DNA of 64,000 bases from Agriotes lineatus (taxonomy: Eukaryota; Arthropoda; Insecta; Coleoptera; Elateridae), in NCBI GenBank assembly GCA_940337035.1, contig CALNHX010003627.1, positions 81,403-145,402 of the forward strand, in the 5' to 3' direction. The notes under the pieces are model-generated. The model saw only the letters and a program-made list of their open reading frames with translations. It did no database searches and had not been told where the DNA came from. A program made the position numbers and the translations under genes. How positions within the stretch are numbered: the first letter of the stretch is position 1; every line of letters begins with the position of its first letter. Positions 44,781 to 57,241 of the stretch are shown here, piece after piece.

Positions 44781-44990
44781 AACAGACAGACACATAGACA
44801 GACAGACACACAGACAGACAAACACACAGACAGACAGACACAAAGACAGACAGACCAATGAACAAAAATATGTTTTTTGGGATCAGGGGACTCTAAAACG
44901 TGAAGATCTGTTGAAAACTCAATTTCGAAATTTTGGGGTGAATCCAATACTTCCTTTATCGTAAAAGGAAGTAAAAAAGTGAAATTTAGC
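44230..44990 (-). repeat. Repeat family B, copy 2 (inverted, uninterrupted)
   Basis: The reverse complement matches copy 1 at 1221-3180 in order, from GGAAGTATTGGATTCACC through the microsatellite to GTGTGATTGTATCACACC. It contains a 110-base CAGA/GTCT microsatellite (44752-44862). The ORFs 44696-44947 and 44734-44964 (DRQTDRQTD repeats) come from the microsatellite. Confidence 0.8.
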
Positions 44991-45280
44991 CTTCCATCTT
45001 AAATTTAAAAAATTGAAGGTTACCAAAAATTTAGAAGAAGGGTGAAATTATGTCCTAGTTTAAAAGAGGGACTATTGCAATCATTTGTTAGTTGCGTTAA
45101 TTGAAATTCTTCATTATAAAATTCATTTTATACCAAGCAGGCTTAAATTGCAAAAGACAAAAGCCGTACTTAAAATGTTTTGATTCATTGTACCTGTCGC
45201 AAAGTACATCCGGGAACACACTGTATCCTCTAAGTCTCACCATTGCTGATACACCTAGGACGGTAGTTTTTTTAAATCCC

Positions 45281-45766
45281 TATATATAGATTGATTGTAA
45301 ATTAAGGACCAGTTGAATTTCCCCATTGTTATGAGAGCAAAAGCTTTTATATAGAAAAGCTATATCATTTTATATGACACACATTTTACGCAGTCGTATT
45401 TTGACAGATATTAAGCATTTGTTTATATGATTGACATTATTTTTATGGCCGTATGCGAACAGTTTTACTTTAATTAGTTATACTGTCTCTGTGTATATAG
45501 AATACTTTTAATATTAATATTTCGTTAATTATTAACTTTAATACTATAGTTGGTTTAAAGGTAATATTGTAAATTATCAAATTATTTTAAAAAATATAGT
45601 CTTCCATAAGAAAAACCAAAAATAATTAAACTTCCGGTTTACCCGGAAGTTGAATATTTCTGTTCGTACCCTTGAGATATTTGTCACATTTGTCTATATA
45701 AAAGTTTTTTCTATCTCTCATAACAATGAACAAATTCAAGTGGCCCTTAATTTACATCAACCTGTA
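45281..45766. mobile_element. Foldback element
   Basis: Left arm TATATATAGATTGATTGTAA and AAATTAAGGACCAGTTGAATT, spaced as in the inverted right arm (AATTCAAGTGGCCCTTAATTT, about 45735). Both arms contain CATTGTTATGAGAG and CTTTTATATAGA. About 95-bp arms, non-coding centre. Confidence 0.7.
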
Positions 45767-46882
45767 TATTCTTCCAAGCCATAACTGTGGAGATTTAACG
45801 AAGATATTTTTTATTAAGATGTTTATATATATTCCTCTATACCATATCAGCGCTGATTGAGAATGGTGACTTATCCGAGAGCTCGTGCATATATACATGT
45901 GAATGTAGGTAGATAGGTTATTTTCGTTAAGTTGTGTTATGTGGAATCGAAAGAGTTATAATTTTAAACTATAATTATAAATTATTAATTGTGAATTTTT
46001 GAAACTTCGGTATAATTGTTTTCACTTTCTGATTTGATTTAAGTTAATCTTATACAAAGATTAAGCAAAGACTTTGTCATCTAAAGTAAATCTTCTACCT
46101 TTAGGTTAATGTTTCTGTGTACGTTGTTGCGACAAGAAACATTTTAGTGTTGATTCGCGTACATCTTTCAGTAAAGTAAGGGTAGTTCTGCTCTTAGGAA
46201 GTAACTGCATTTGTTTCCTCATGAAGAGTTTCTTAGACTTCAGTTTAGCAGCTACTATTTACAGCTTCAGCAGGTTTTTGCGTAGCATCCTCTCATTAGT
46301 AGTATTCTCTTGACAATTAGTGAACCTTAAACAATATTGACAAGAACATAAAAACAACCTATATATTCATTGTAATTGTAGCTATGCCATCAAAATACTA
46401 AAAGGTTTATAGAAATGCTCAAGGAATATAATTATTGCAAATTGAAACTGCTCCTTCATGGAACGAAATACAACTTGAAAGATTTAACTTTAATCCGGCC
46501 CTGCTGCCATATTGCCACCCTCTCATCTCCAGTTAACATTTTCCCTGTTCAGTATTGGCAGATATGTCCGTATTGTTTTTCCTCATGATTCGTAATTCGT
46601 AAGTGAGATAAATACAGTTTGTAAAAATGGAAAAGAGGAAACACAGCAACAAAATAAACTATCAAATCTACCCCTTTTTAAAGTGGATTTGAAGTTTTTT
46701 CATAAAACAAACAGTTGTAAATTGTAAAGCTTTTCTTAAGTAGATCATAAGATGACTCTAAAAAATGACCTCAAAATTAATACCTGCAGGCAGCTTGAAC
46801 GACTTCATATTCTATGCCACCAATTATTTTCTTTTGTTAAATTCATTGACATACAAAACAAAATAGAGAAGTAAAATGTATA
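45767..46882. other. No gene recognised
   Basis: AT-rich unassigned sequence. Confidence 0.4.
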
Positions 46883-47210
46883 CAGTACCACCAAGCACAC
46901 AAAATACCCGGAAAATATGTGAACTAAATCTAAAAGTCACTTCGCGATTGCTGCTATTGGGCCAGATAGAAGTGTCTAATTTCCAGTTTATTTTAGTGCT
47001 GTTGTTCATTAGTTTTGTTGTTCTTTGTTAATTTTAGTTAGCATTGTTTTTCTTCGTTAGTTCTGTTATTGTTTACCTATTCTTCGTTTAATTTTGGGCG
47101 GCTTGGTTATATAACATCAAATCGTAGGTATTAAATGCTTTCTAAAATGCTACTTTAAGTTGCAGTTATATATTTATGTAATACTATATTTCTTGTTACA
47201 TAGAATTACA

Positions 47211-48130
47211 ATGAGCTATAAAGCAAGAAAGCTTGTGCATTCAGAAACAAGAAGTATTATTGCAAATGTCATAAACTTTTTTGATGAACAGAAGACCTCT
47301 GGAACGTTGATATTTCTCGTAGAGCAATCTACAGAAATAGCAGCCGCAGCAACTGGAAAATCAACCTTTCTAATAAAGAAAGTTTCGAAGGAGTATGTTA
47401 CAGCGACCATCTGGAGACCTAGAACAAGCAAACGTGATAGAGGAAGACCGAGAGCACGTTGGAAGGACGATGCCGCATTAGGAGCAGGACTACAATGGCC
47501 ACTAACAAGACACGACCGAACAAAGTGGAAGAATCTTGAGGAGGCGTATGTCCAAAATTGGAGTAGACAACATAATGCTGTTCTATGATGATGGTGATGA
47601 TGATGATGATGATCTTACATAAGGTACCTAATACTTAAAAATTACAATATTATTTCTCAGCATTGTCATTAACAACACAATGCAGATGATACTTTAGTTC
47701 TTACTTCGTCCAGGCACTACTTCTTTCATATCTGCGAAGAAGAAGAAACTCAAGGAAGGCTCTAAGAAAATCGTTCTTGACGATTTTAATTTGGGAGTCT
47801 TGCGAAGAACAGCTCATGAAATGTTCACTGTGGAGCATAAAGTAGCTAGTCTAAATATATTAGTAAACAGAATGAATGAGAACGTTAACTATACTAGTAT
47901 ACTGGCGGTCGAGAAACGTTGAGAAAGCATCTAAAAGAAATAGGCTTTCATTATAACAGATGTGACAAACGAAAATTGCTCATGGAAAGGAGTGACATTG
48001 TATCTTGGAGTTCTAGGTATTTAAGACAAATAAAAGAAATCGAAGATTTAGGTGCGAAAAAAACCTGTTCCGTTTCTAGACGAAACATATATTCATCCTA
48101 ATTACGGAGTAGGAAATTGATGAACCAGGT
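47211..48130 (+). pseudogene. DDE transposase of the IS630/Tc1-like type (relic)
   Basis: From ATG 47211 the frame reads MSYKARKLVHSETRSIIANV, then FFDEQKTSG, TEIAAAATGKST and KVSKE, an N-terminal helix-turn-helix region. A LINE fragment then interrupts. Past an apparent acceptor (TACTTTAG, about 47698) it resumes as PGTTSFISAKKKKLKEG, VLDDFNLGVLRRTAHEMF, LKEIGFHYNRC, RKLLMERSDIVSWSSRYL and, after frameshifts, PVPFLDETYIHPNYGVGN, which contains the first catalytic Asp (LDET). A stop follows and the other two catalytic acids are absent. Families with this LDDFDLGVIRR ... LMERPDIV ... LDET layout are common in insects. Confidence 0.75.
47400..47613 (+). pseudogene. LINE 3' end fragment inserted in the transposase
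   Basis: The frame reads WRPRTSKRDRGRPRARWKDD, then RTKWKNLEEAYVQNWSRQ and a stop at 47586. This is the standard C-terminus of RTE/Jockey-type RT proteins. It is followed by a (GAT)n run (47587-47613), the usual simple-repeat tail. Strongly 5'-truncated. Confidence 0.85.
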
Positions 48131-48445
48131 GTTGACAAAAGTTACATTTAAATGACTCTTTAGTCGGGACTTTGGTAATCGGTCCATTGCAAACGAGAAT
48201 CGATTACAAGCAAGCCCATATATAGAAGAAGAATATATGTACGTACTATATTTGGGTCAGCATTCTTTCTCTCTTCAGCTTTTCTTTGCTCTGGCTCTGG
48301 ATCTGGCCTTAGGATAATGATAAATAGGCAATATAATATATTTAATTTATACCTACCTATAATCTTTCAGTAATTTATTATTATAAAAGTATGTATTGTA
48401 TTCTTGGTTGTTCTATTTACTATTATCTTTGTTACAATAAATTTA

Positions 48446-48840
48446 TTTTTTCTATAGCACATGTTAAAGTGTGCTTTTATCAACTCAAAACAAAAGGTCA
48501 AGTTTTACTTTAACAGCAAGGGTAGATAAAGTAGCACTTTAACATCAAGGATAGATAAAGTAATTTAATTTTCTAACTTTTGTTTAAATTAAATATGACA
48601 GCTTCGTATTATCGTAGCAACCCAATCTAGCTACTGACATTTTGAAATGTGGTTGACTGTCATTATTTTCTTTTTAAATTATTAAAGTTCTTGCTATAGA
48701 AAAAAATATTGTATTATACACGACGATAAAGTTATTTCTATCCACTCTTGAATCATTAACGTATCGACTTCGTCTCGACGTTAAACGATTCACTCGTGGA
48801 TAAAATTTAACTTTATCGTCTTGTATAATAAATTACTATT
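48446..48840. repeat. Repeat family D, copy 2
   Basis: Matches 12494-12836. The second palindrome here is larger: CTATCCACTCTTGAATCATT ... ACTCGTGGATA, with inner GTATCGACTTCGTCTCGACG, absent from copy 1. Confidence 0.8.
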
Positions 48841-49025
48841 AATAAGTAGTGGTTTAGTAACTTAAACACTGTCATATGTAAAAGAGCTCTGATGATTTTT
48901 GAAATAAAAATTTTAAATTTCCTGCGTTTACGAATGTTTATAATTTTTCTGCGGTGTGTAATTATCAAACGGAGCTAGCGCCAGCCTCCCCTACCCGGGG
49001 TTTTTGCGTGCTTGGTGGCACTGTA

Positions 49026-52000
49026 CATGATGTTCTTGGTTCTTCAGCGATCTCCAGATGTGCACCAGGTACTGTCGAGATTGTTCTTGTCAACTTTGCA
49101 GCAGGTCCCATCAATGCGATCTCACCTTCAGCTAAATTTAAGAATTAATATTGTAAGTTATATTCGTTTATTTGATATTTTCTCCTATAGTGTAGGCCAG
49201 CGTATGCCAATTTCGGTTTAGCTGCTGCCTAGCATCTCTATGGCAAATCATACCACAATACTTTAAACTCTTTACTGGTAGCGCTTGAAGTTGATGGCAA
49301 AGATGCCTCAAACTTGGTTATTATTCCTTCAAATACGTAATTATTGCAGCAGTTAAGATGGATATTTTTTAATAGCACACCTTTCACCCTTTTCCGGAGT
49401 CTCAAAGTTTTCTTGTGTGAGGTAACAAAGGCAATTTTCCAGAGTTGTATTTTCATGCAATTCTGAAATATGTTATCGATTACTAGAATGAAAAATCTTA
49501 TTTACAGTACATAACGTTTATTTACAGTACATAACGTTTATGATAAAACAACATCCATTGAAAATTCAAATATTCTAGTTGGTTTAGACCACCAGTTAGA
49601 AAATTTTTGACAAAATATGAATTACATACCTGGGAAATTGACAATACGTTAGAAATGCCATAGCAGTTTGCGTGTTGCATCTTTGCATAATTTCGAAAAT
49701 GCGTCTCAGAAACAACGTAATTACCTAAATTAAATTATTCGACATGCTGTGTTGAAGCCAAATATTACGAATATTTGTCCGAGTCGGAATTGAATGCAGC
49801 GGACCTTCAACAGTATCGCAGCCAGGTACTGTTACCTAACTCTGACTATAAAATAAGGAGTAGCAAAGGCTACCGGATTCTCAGCCGGAGCTGGTCGTGG
49901 GTCGAACAAAAGACTTAAAGCGTAAGCTGAAACGATGAGTAAATTATGGGCGCCAAGTAGCAGATAACCCAGCACTTTGCTAATCATCAAACCAGACACT
50001 ACGGAAGGTGCTACTAAGCGATCCTGAAAATTAGAGATAGCGACAAGGACACACAAATCGAATTCGCAGGCATAAGTAACGAGTATATATAATTTAATAA
50101 AATATTAACAATGCTCGCTAATATATCACAACAACAACAGATATCACAAACCAGATTTCATATACCAAGATAGTAAAATTTATCACAGATTGAACTCACC
50201 AGTTTAAATAAATACAGTAGTCGAAGTTCGTAGCAATTCGCATGTATGACCAAACGCGTCTCAAATTTAAGCGGTAGTTAAGGTTTTGTTTTGTTTGTCA
50301 AGTTGAAATCAACGCTAAACCCTCAGTTGCAAAAATACATAACTGTACTAGTAATCAAATGTACACAAATCCCATTATTACCCAAGATCTTGGTTTATAG
50401 GGGCGCAAAATTACCCGAAACACGCTAATTAAATCTCGCCCTAAAGGGGCATAATTGCTTAAACAACGATTGGACTGATTTCGCTAATTTCTTGCAAAAT
50501 GGGGCCGCACTAAGCCAAGTTCAACTGAACTGACAGATCTCTCCACTGAGATCGAGTCTAAAAATAAGGCGTATGCAAGAATTGCTTCACAAAATTTACA
50601 TAAGGAAAACCTTATCGTCCCTATGCATCTACATTAGACACAGCCTGAACTTTAATGGAGGCTTGAAATGTCAAAGTTACAAATATTAAAATGTTATACA
50701 ACAAAATAGGTTCACTTCAAACTGCAGGTGAGCTATCACAACATTAAAGTAAGTAAATTTAATCAATTATCAAAATCTGGCCGTAGCCCAAACGCTACAA
50801 TGAACAATAATTAAACACACATTAAAATGAGGCCTATAACACAGGTTAAGTTGGTCGAGCTCAAAACTGCACAAGAACGCTTAAGGAAATTGCAAAGACA
50901 GACCTTGAATGCACCAGGTGACGAACGTGCTAAATCGGAGGCCTGCTGCACGATGTCGAGGAAGCCGGTGATCCAACGGGCTTTACTGCAGGTAACGTAG
51001 AGATCTCTGGCCAGTAAATCTGCTAGCCTGTTTTAGGGATTGGAAATCTCCCAAACTCACAGCCAGCCGACTGCAGCAACTGCCTGGAGAAAGTGCTCTC
51101 CAAGAGGGGCCAACTCCATCAACCAAACGCCTCGAAAAGTTCTGCGCTACCAAGCTCGCAGCACACCAACAGAGATGCGTTAGTTCATACTAAAGGACTG
51201 CTTCCTAATCTGAATGCGTTCACCGCCCGTACCAAAGGGGAGCTAAAAGGGACAACATTCCGCCTTAGAAATATAACCAGTAATTGTCAAAATAGCATAC
51301 CGTTAGGTGTTCTGCTCCGAATCGCCCAAGTAATTACATGTGCTTGTCAGATGAATTCCGGACAAAAGTCCGTGCTTGAAATGTATCACAACAAAAACGT
51401 CGGGGACGTCTCCCGGACCAATTTCACACCAAAATATACATTTTCATGCTAGGATGAGCGTGACAAAACCGAATTACAAATATTCGTGCATCGATTAACC
51501 AAAGATGCTTTTCACCACATCCATCTTCTGACAAGTCAAAATGGCTAATGATAATTGACACCTAGGCCCAGAATTCCAAATTTGCAGAAAAATCGCATCT
51601 GCAACCAACATAGCACGCGTACAACGTGAGGCCTAACCTGCAGTGACTTTACTTGAGGAAATGGGTAACTGAAATTAGGCTATTTAAAGTAAGTTAGATC
51701 TAGGATTAGTCCGATATAGGGTAAATAGTTAGAGCGAAATGTGCAAAGTGCCTTGAATTAGGCAAGGATAAGGCAAATCGTTAAATTAATACGAAAAGTG
51801 ACTTTTGGCCCATAACAGTACACAGCACGGCGTTTTTTTTATTCGACTCATTTTTTACTAATTATATAAAGTAAGTAAACAGTTCAAACAATAACGAATT
51901 CGAAAATGGAGCCGAACAAAGACAAATATATTCTGAATGTTCAGAATCGGAAAAATACCGCAGAGTAGCGCCTAAAGTGAGAAAGACCCATAAAACGAAC

Positions 52001-52171
52001 ATGTGCAATAGTTGACCAAATATCACATGCGTAACAAACTGACTGACAAATATTACTAGAGTGTGTGTGGTGTTAGCACCAAGACCTAAACTCGAATGTC
52101 GATTGAAAGACGAAATTTTGCAATCAACATAATGCAGGAAAGGCAATTCCCCACGAAACTGTGCAAACGAT
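49026..52171. other. No gene recognised
   Basis: About 3 kb of mixed sequence. There is a tandem 19-mer (TTATTTACAGTACATAACG, twice, about 49498-49540). The longest frame is 51093-51452 (119 codons) with no recognisable motif. Nothing else supportable. Confidence 0.4.
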
Positions 52172-52303
52172 ATTAATGGCGGCCACATAGTGTCAAATTC
52201 GATGTTCGCAGGTTAGGTTTTGCGTCAGTCTGTGTCAAAACTGACGCAAAACCTAACCTGCGAACATCGAATTTGAAATAGACGTACAGTGCCACCAATG
52301 ACA
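52172..52303. mobile_element. Palindromic MITE family C, copy 3
   Basis: Inverted arms GTCAAATTCGATGTTCGCAG and its inverse with GGTTAGGTTTTGCGTCAGT. The end CAGTGCCACCAATGAC parallels copy 2 (CAGTGCTACCAACAT). A further fragment, TATGTCAAATTCGAGGT, lies at 52316. Confidence 0.8.
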
Positions 52304-55300
52304 TGTAAACAGGCTATGTCAAATTCGAGGTGCTAATGCAATAGGGATCCAGTTAGCTTTATAAATCGTATTTTGGGTTGCATTTTTACCTGGTCAGGCT
52401 TGTCATTTTACGTGAATAACCCTGTATAACACTGGATAATAATGAACCCTGTCCACGTGTTACATAATAATAATTACATTCAAACAATAGCCGCCTTGTA
52501 ATCGCAGTTTCTGATTGAAGCTGTGGGATACCTGTAAAGCCTGTAATTAACATATCAGCAATTAATTACTATATTAAATTGCATTTCCTTTGCTACACCA
52601 CACCAGTGAATTGGGTTAACGTTGAAAAGGGTGCGAATACATATTCTATTACTTCACTAGCGGTGTAAATGATTGAGTTGAGTTTTAAAGCTGCTTGAAA
52701 AGTCATTATTAATTAAAACTAACCTACTAACCAAACCTAACCGTATCCATAGTTAAACGATACATCGAACGAGAAATACTATAGAACAACCAAGCAACCA
52801 GTAACTTCGATACTGACTAATTAGCACTCATTCAACTTCCGTAAATGCAGATTTATTGCGATGGCGCTCGTGAGCTTGGTTGGAAAAAGACGAAACGAAG
52901 GCAGTACCCAGAAGGTAGTTAAAATATTTTAATCCCCAATTTTTTCAGCCGCGCCGAGGAAGACGCATCGAAACCAAAAAGGAAAATTAAGTGCGGAAGA
53001 TTGATAATGCTTTCATTAAATCGAATCGCTCCGGTGTTTTACAAGTCTTTTTGCACCGCTCGCTTTATCTGTATTGGATTAAGCGAAACATCTCACGTTA
53101 GAATGAATTATGGTCACTCCAAGTTGATTCGAGGGTGCATTTCTGAAATATTCACAAGCGGCGGACTCCGGCCGACTTTAAGGGCGTATTGATTAACGTC
53201 CAAACAATGATTTCTTTTTCTTTGTTTACCATGAGCGTGTCACTTGCAGTCGGCACCCTATTAGCACTAATAACAGCTTCTCGTTTCAGGGAAGTTTTGC
53301 TCGCCCTTTTATTAGCGGCGCCTCTCGCACTGCAGCTTTGTGTTGTCCATTCCTTTGATAATCAGCCGAAACTCCGCACACCGACGGATAGCTTAAGCTA
53401 AATGCTGCTTGTTTGCTGTGTTCGTTGAAAAGGGTTTCCTCCGGCAAAGTGAAAAATATCCAGAGAACAGTTCTAATGCTTACATACCCAAGCATAGTTC
53501 AACGTATTGCATGGTAGCCATGCACGTGTTACTGTCTTGGAAACTATTTTTCGAAGTAACGAGCTTGTCGAGCAAAGTGGCGTATATGTAGACGACGAAT
53601 GAGGGAGAAATCTATATACCGATTTTCTTTTAACTTAACCATTCTGGCGTGGACATGCTGAAAGAATATTCAAAGACAGATACGTTAGGAGAACATTTGA
53701 ACCGAACCGGTCGTCAATCAGGCTAAAGCAAGGATATATGTGCACTAACAAAATAAATGTAGCAAAACTTTCTAGAGATGTCTGGAAAGAGAGGTATGTG
53801 CTGTAACTGTCATGATAAAAATTTACTATTCAAATGTCAACACCAGTTTTTAATTCTAAGATAAAATTGAAACGGTTATTAGTAGCAAATCAGATGTGAA
53901 CATTATTATTTATTTTTTATATACTACACTGGCTGCGAAATACTTTGTTTGGTCCTAATATCAGCTCACTATACCAATTAGTGATATACGGCATTCGACT
54001 ACTTTTGTAAAGAAAATTAATTAGGCTTTCAAAGAGTAAAATGGGAAGTAAATTATGTTTACACAAGTAAAAGCATGTTTTCTTAACATACACCGTTTTA
54101 AAAGAAAATCATGTTGTATTGTAATGGTTCACTGCCCATAGAAATTCTGATGGCCTAATTGACTAAATGAATAAGGTCAACATGATCACAAAATTAAATA
54201 TTGCATCTATTGCAAGATAATCAGTACTTTACATTAATAAGTGCACTTGATGTGAGCAGCAGTAACTGGGTAATAATTTGAGGAATAGAAGTTAGCATGA
54301 TACAAAACAGGTTACAGAAGGGTTACGTCCAGAGTTTCAGATATGACTAATGTGCGGAAGGGCCAATGCAATTTAATTTGTAACTGACGGAATTGAGCTT
54401 ATTAATGTCAGACATAATACGAATAAAATGATACAGACTGATTTGTTAAGTACAGAGAGAATATGAGCGTTATGTATTAAAAGTGTATAAGCTAGAAAAG
54501 GGAAATTTAGCTGGAATGTAAACGAAACAGTGCTAGCAAAATAATAATTGCAAAGAGCAATGAAAAATAGAACGCAGCCGATCGAAAGACAATTAGTGAG
54601 ACGTTAAATAAACTCTAAGTGTATCAGTGCATTATAAATAAAAGTGATTTAAAAGCAGAGCAAGTGTAGTAACATTTATTCCAAGAAAAAGAAAAATTCC
54701 GTAGTTAGGCAAAAACATGACATCAAAACTGTAGTCCATACGGTTAAACATGTTATCAATCCTAATTTCCTTAATACAAATTGAAAATTTAGTTGCTAAG
54801 TGACCAGTCTATCTTTTTTTAAGGATAATTAAACAAGTCTGTAAAATTTTTGTCGGGGTCAGATTGAGCTCCACAATTTATCACAAAAAATTATAAATAA
54901 AAAGTCATTTTTATACCATTTGTGTATAAAGTTATTAACCAGTGTGCAGGGCAGCTGTGGGTATAATTTCCCAAGTGTTAAGAGGTCCAAGTGCAGCAGT
55001 TTAGCCAGCAGCAAGATTCGTCCAAATGCGAGTGACTCCGGGGCCCCGTTTCCATATATAAGCAGCATCGCCCAGCAAGGATAGTGCCTGATACGTGTAG
55101 AGAGGACCTTTCGGAGCCTGTACGTATAGGAATTCCAACCAACAAGCCATTTCCAGGTGCATAATTCCGGTGACGTCATTGGGGAGTGTATCCAGCGTCC
55201 GAGAGGTGTCCGATTAAGGTAGGATTCCACAGGAAGCCTTTGCTGCAGCTCCAGAATTCGCGGGGTTCGTCAAGTTGAGACTGTCTACGAAGTGTAGCGC

Positions 55301-55317
55301 CAGGTTCCAGTTATCCA
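52304..55317. other. No gene recognised
   Basis: Mixed AT-rich sequence. A weak possible exon pair at 52860-52985 (ATG plus donor, acceptor TTTTTTCAG) encodes only a short basic peptide. The last 500 bases are the site into which the hAT at 55318 inserted. Confidence 0.35.
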
Positions 55318-56615
55318 TAGTGATGCCGTCGAGACGAGATAATTCTCGATCTCGTCTCGTCTCGTCTCGAAATTTCGAGATCGAGATTGACATTTTTTCA
55401 TCTCGAATATTCGAGACGAGCTTAACCAAATTCTCGATTTTTTCTCGAATTTTTCTCGAGATTCTCGATTTCTCGATCTGGACAGTTTTTCAATAGTATT
55501 CTTAAATCTTGCATAAAAACAAAGTAGAACAATTATAAGTAGTACCTACTTTATTTTAATTTTTTGCAAAATCTTTACAAAGGGGATTTATAAGATCAAA
55601 CTTGGAAAATATAAGAAATGTTATAAATCTAATATCTAATAAATGTCTTTCAGAAGCGATACAAAAATTTAAGGCTTCCTTCATCTTTAAAGCTGTGTTC
55701 AACATATCAAACGTAGAATTCCATCTTGTGGATCAATCTATTTTAGGCGACAAAAACTTGACGTTTACAACTTCGCAACAGCTTTTTAATCTATTCTGCC
55801 ACTGTTCTGATCGTCTTACTGTAATAAATAGTTTTCTTAATTTTCTGATAGGAGAGGCTTCCTTCTCTTCGTCTGCTAAATTTTCCTCTTCAGGATCTTC
55901 ATCGTCGATTTCATCATTTTCCAACTCAGAAATGGGGTCCCAACAATAATTTCATAATGTCTTGGACTCCCAAATTGATAATGTGCGCAAAACAACGAAA
56001 ATGATTATCCTCATTGAAAATAATATCTTTGTCAGCCAACATCTTAGACAGTTCAAGTGTGAACATCGTATTCGAAGCTGCATTATCCAGAGTAATACCT
56101 TGTATTTTTGATTCAAGTCAATAACGATGGACCGTAGTTTCCACAAATCATCTATATAATGTATAGTTATCCCATAATAGGATTTATTTGCGATGGAAGT
56201 CCAACCATCCACTGTGAATGAGAAGTTTGAAGTATTTTCTTGAAGTACGGTTGCAAGTACTCCCTTATAAGCAGCAAACCTCTCCATGTTTTCGTTTTTA
56301 AGCTGCTTCTCTTGGGCAGAGTGATATTCTTATTAAGAGATTTAAAGAACTCGTACCTAAGTATAGGGGAATCACCGAACTTTATATCATCAAGGGCATT
56401 CCAGAACGTTAATACACGGAGCTGACGGTGTTACGCAGTCGCAACTGCCTCAATTCGGTACTTAAAGTTCGAGAATCGAGATTCGCGAATTCGAGATCGA
56501 GAATCGATGTTCGAGAATTTTCGAGTTCGAGATCGAGAATCATCTTTCGAGAATTTTCGAGATCGAGATCGAGAATGGGTAAAATCTCGTCTCGTCTCGT
56601 CTCGTGGCAACACTA
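55318..56615 (-). mobile_element. hAT transposon (internally deleted) with TCTCGA array
   Basis: Ends TAGTGATGCCGTCGAGACG and, at the right, the inverse of TAGTGTTGCCACGAGACG. The flanks GTTATCCA (55310-55317) and GTTATCTA (56616-56623) agree at 7 of 8 bases. Both ends are filled with CTCGAGA-type motifs (for example TCTCGAAATTTCGAGA). The minus strand holds a decayed hAT transposase. Confidence 0.9.
55560..56430 (-). pseudogene. hAT transposase relic
   Basis: Minus-strand frames in order: RYEFFKSLNKNITLPKRSSL; SNFSFTVDGWTSIANKSYYG with the first catalytic Asp region; ITLDNAASNTMF with the second; NHFRCFAHIINLGVQDIMK; an acidic segment (DEIDDEDPEEENLADEEKE); KLRKLFITVRRSEQWQNRL; and, past a stop, STRWNSTFDMLNTALKM. 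This is the BED-finger/RNase H-like layout of hAT transposases. The N-terminal BED finger and the C-terminal dimerisation (hATC) region with the last acidic residue are missing. At least two frameshifts and two stops. Confidence 0.85.
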
Positions 56616-57083
56616 GTTATCTAGATTCGTCCGTTTTTGAGAAATTTAGTTAGAGTCATTTGAAAATGCAGGATGACGCGGAATTTTTCAGTTTTTACCG
56701 GATGCAGAACAAAAGACGATCGCGCATGGGTTCTACGTCACACTAGAAATAAAACGAGCGTAGCAGCTGCTACATCACAGTATTAATCATATTTACTTGA
56801 TGCTTCATTGCCATTTTGGTGTTTTAAAATTCAATTTACGCTGTTTCTTGCGATCACAGATCATTTTGTTGCTGAGTCAAATTTAAATGTTATCTGGACG
56901 TTAGATGGAAGTTGTGCATTTGTCCAAAATATTTGAAAGTTATTTGTCATACAAAGTTTTCTTAATTTTCTGAACGTACACCCTGAACCAAGTTTGTCTC
57001 ATGCTCTACGGAGATAAGGCCGAATTCCTTGCGGATAGATAAAATAAGGGTAAACAATAAATCATTTATTTGTAGTATTTTTA

Positions 57084-57210
57084 CTTCCCTCGTCTGTAAG
57101 ACGAAGGAAGTATTGTAATCATGAAAAAATCACCTTCCGAAATTTCTTCAGATCTTTACGTTTCAAGGTCCCTAGATGACGAATAAGAAGGTTTCTTAAT
57201 TCCGTCTGTA

Positions 57211-57241
<31 letters not shown>

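Larger units (their letters stand above)
46883..49023 (+). mobile_element. Tc1/mariner-superfamily transposon (decayed)
   Basis: Terminal inverted repeats CAGTACCACCAAGCACACAA and, at the right, the inverse of CAGTGCCACCAAGCACGCAA agree at 26 of 29 positions. Both ends are flanked by TA (46881-46882, 49024-49025). The interior holds a broken transposase (47211-48130), a LINE 3' end and repeat family D copy 2. Length 2141 bp. Confidence 0.8.

Noticed and set aside
44696..44964. ORFs with DRQTDRQTD or CLSVCLSV repeats
   Set aside because: Produced by the CAGA/GTCT microsatellite read on either strand.
52860..52985. Possible two-exon basic peptide (ATG, GTAGTT donor, TTTTTTCAG acceptor)
   Set aside because: Short, weak donor, no homology or conserved context.
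55275..56616. Arg-Ser-rich frames resembling SR proteins (55275-55496, 56428-56616)
   Set aside because: They translate the CTCGAGA subterminal repeats of the hAT element.
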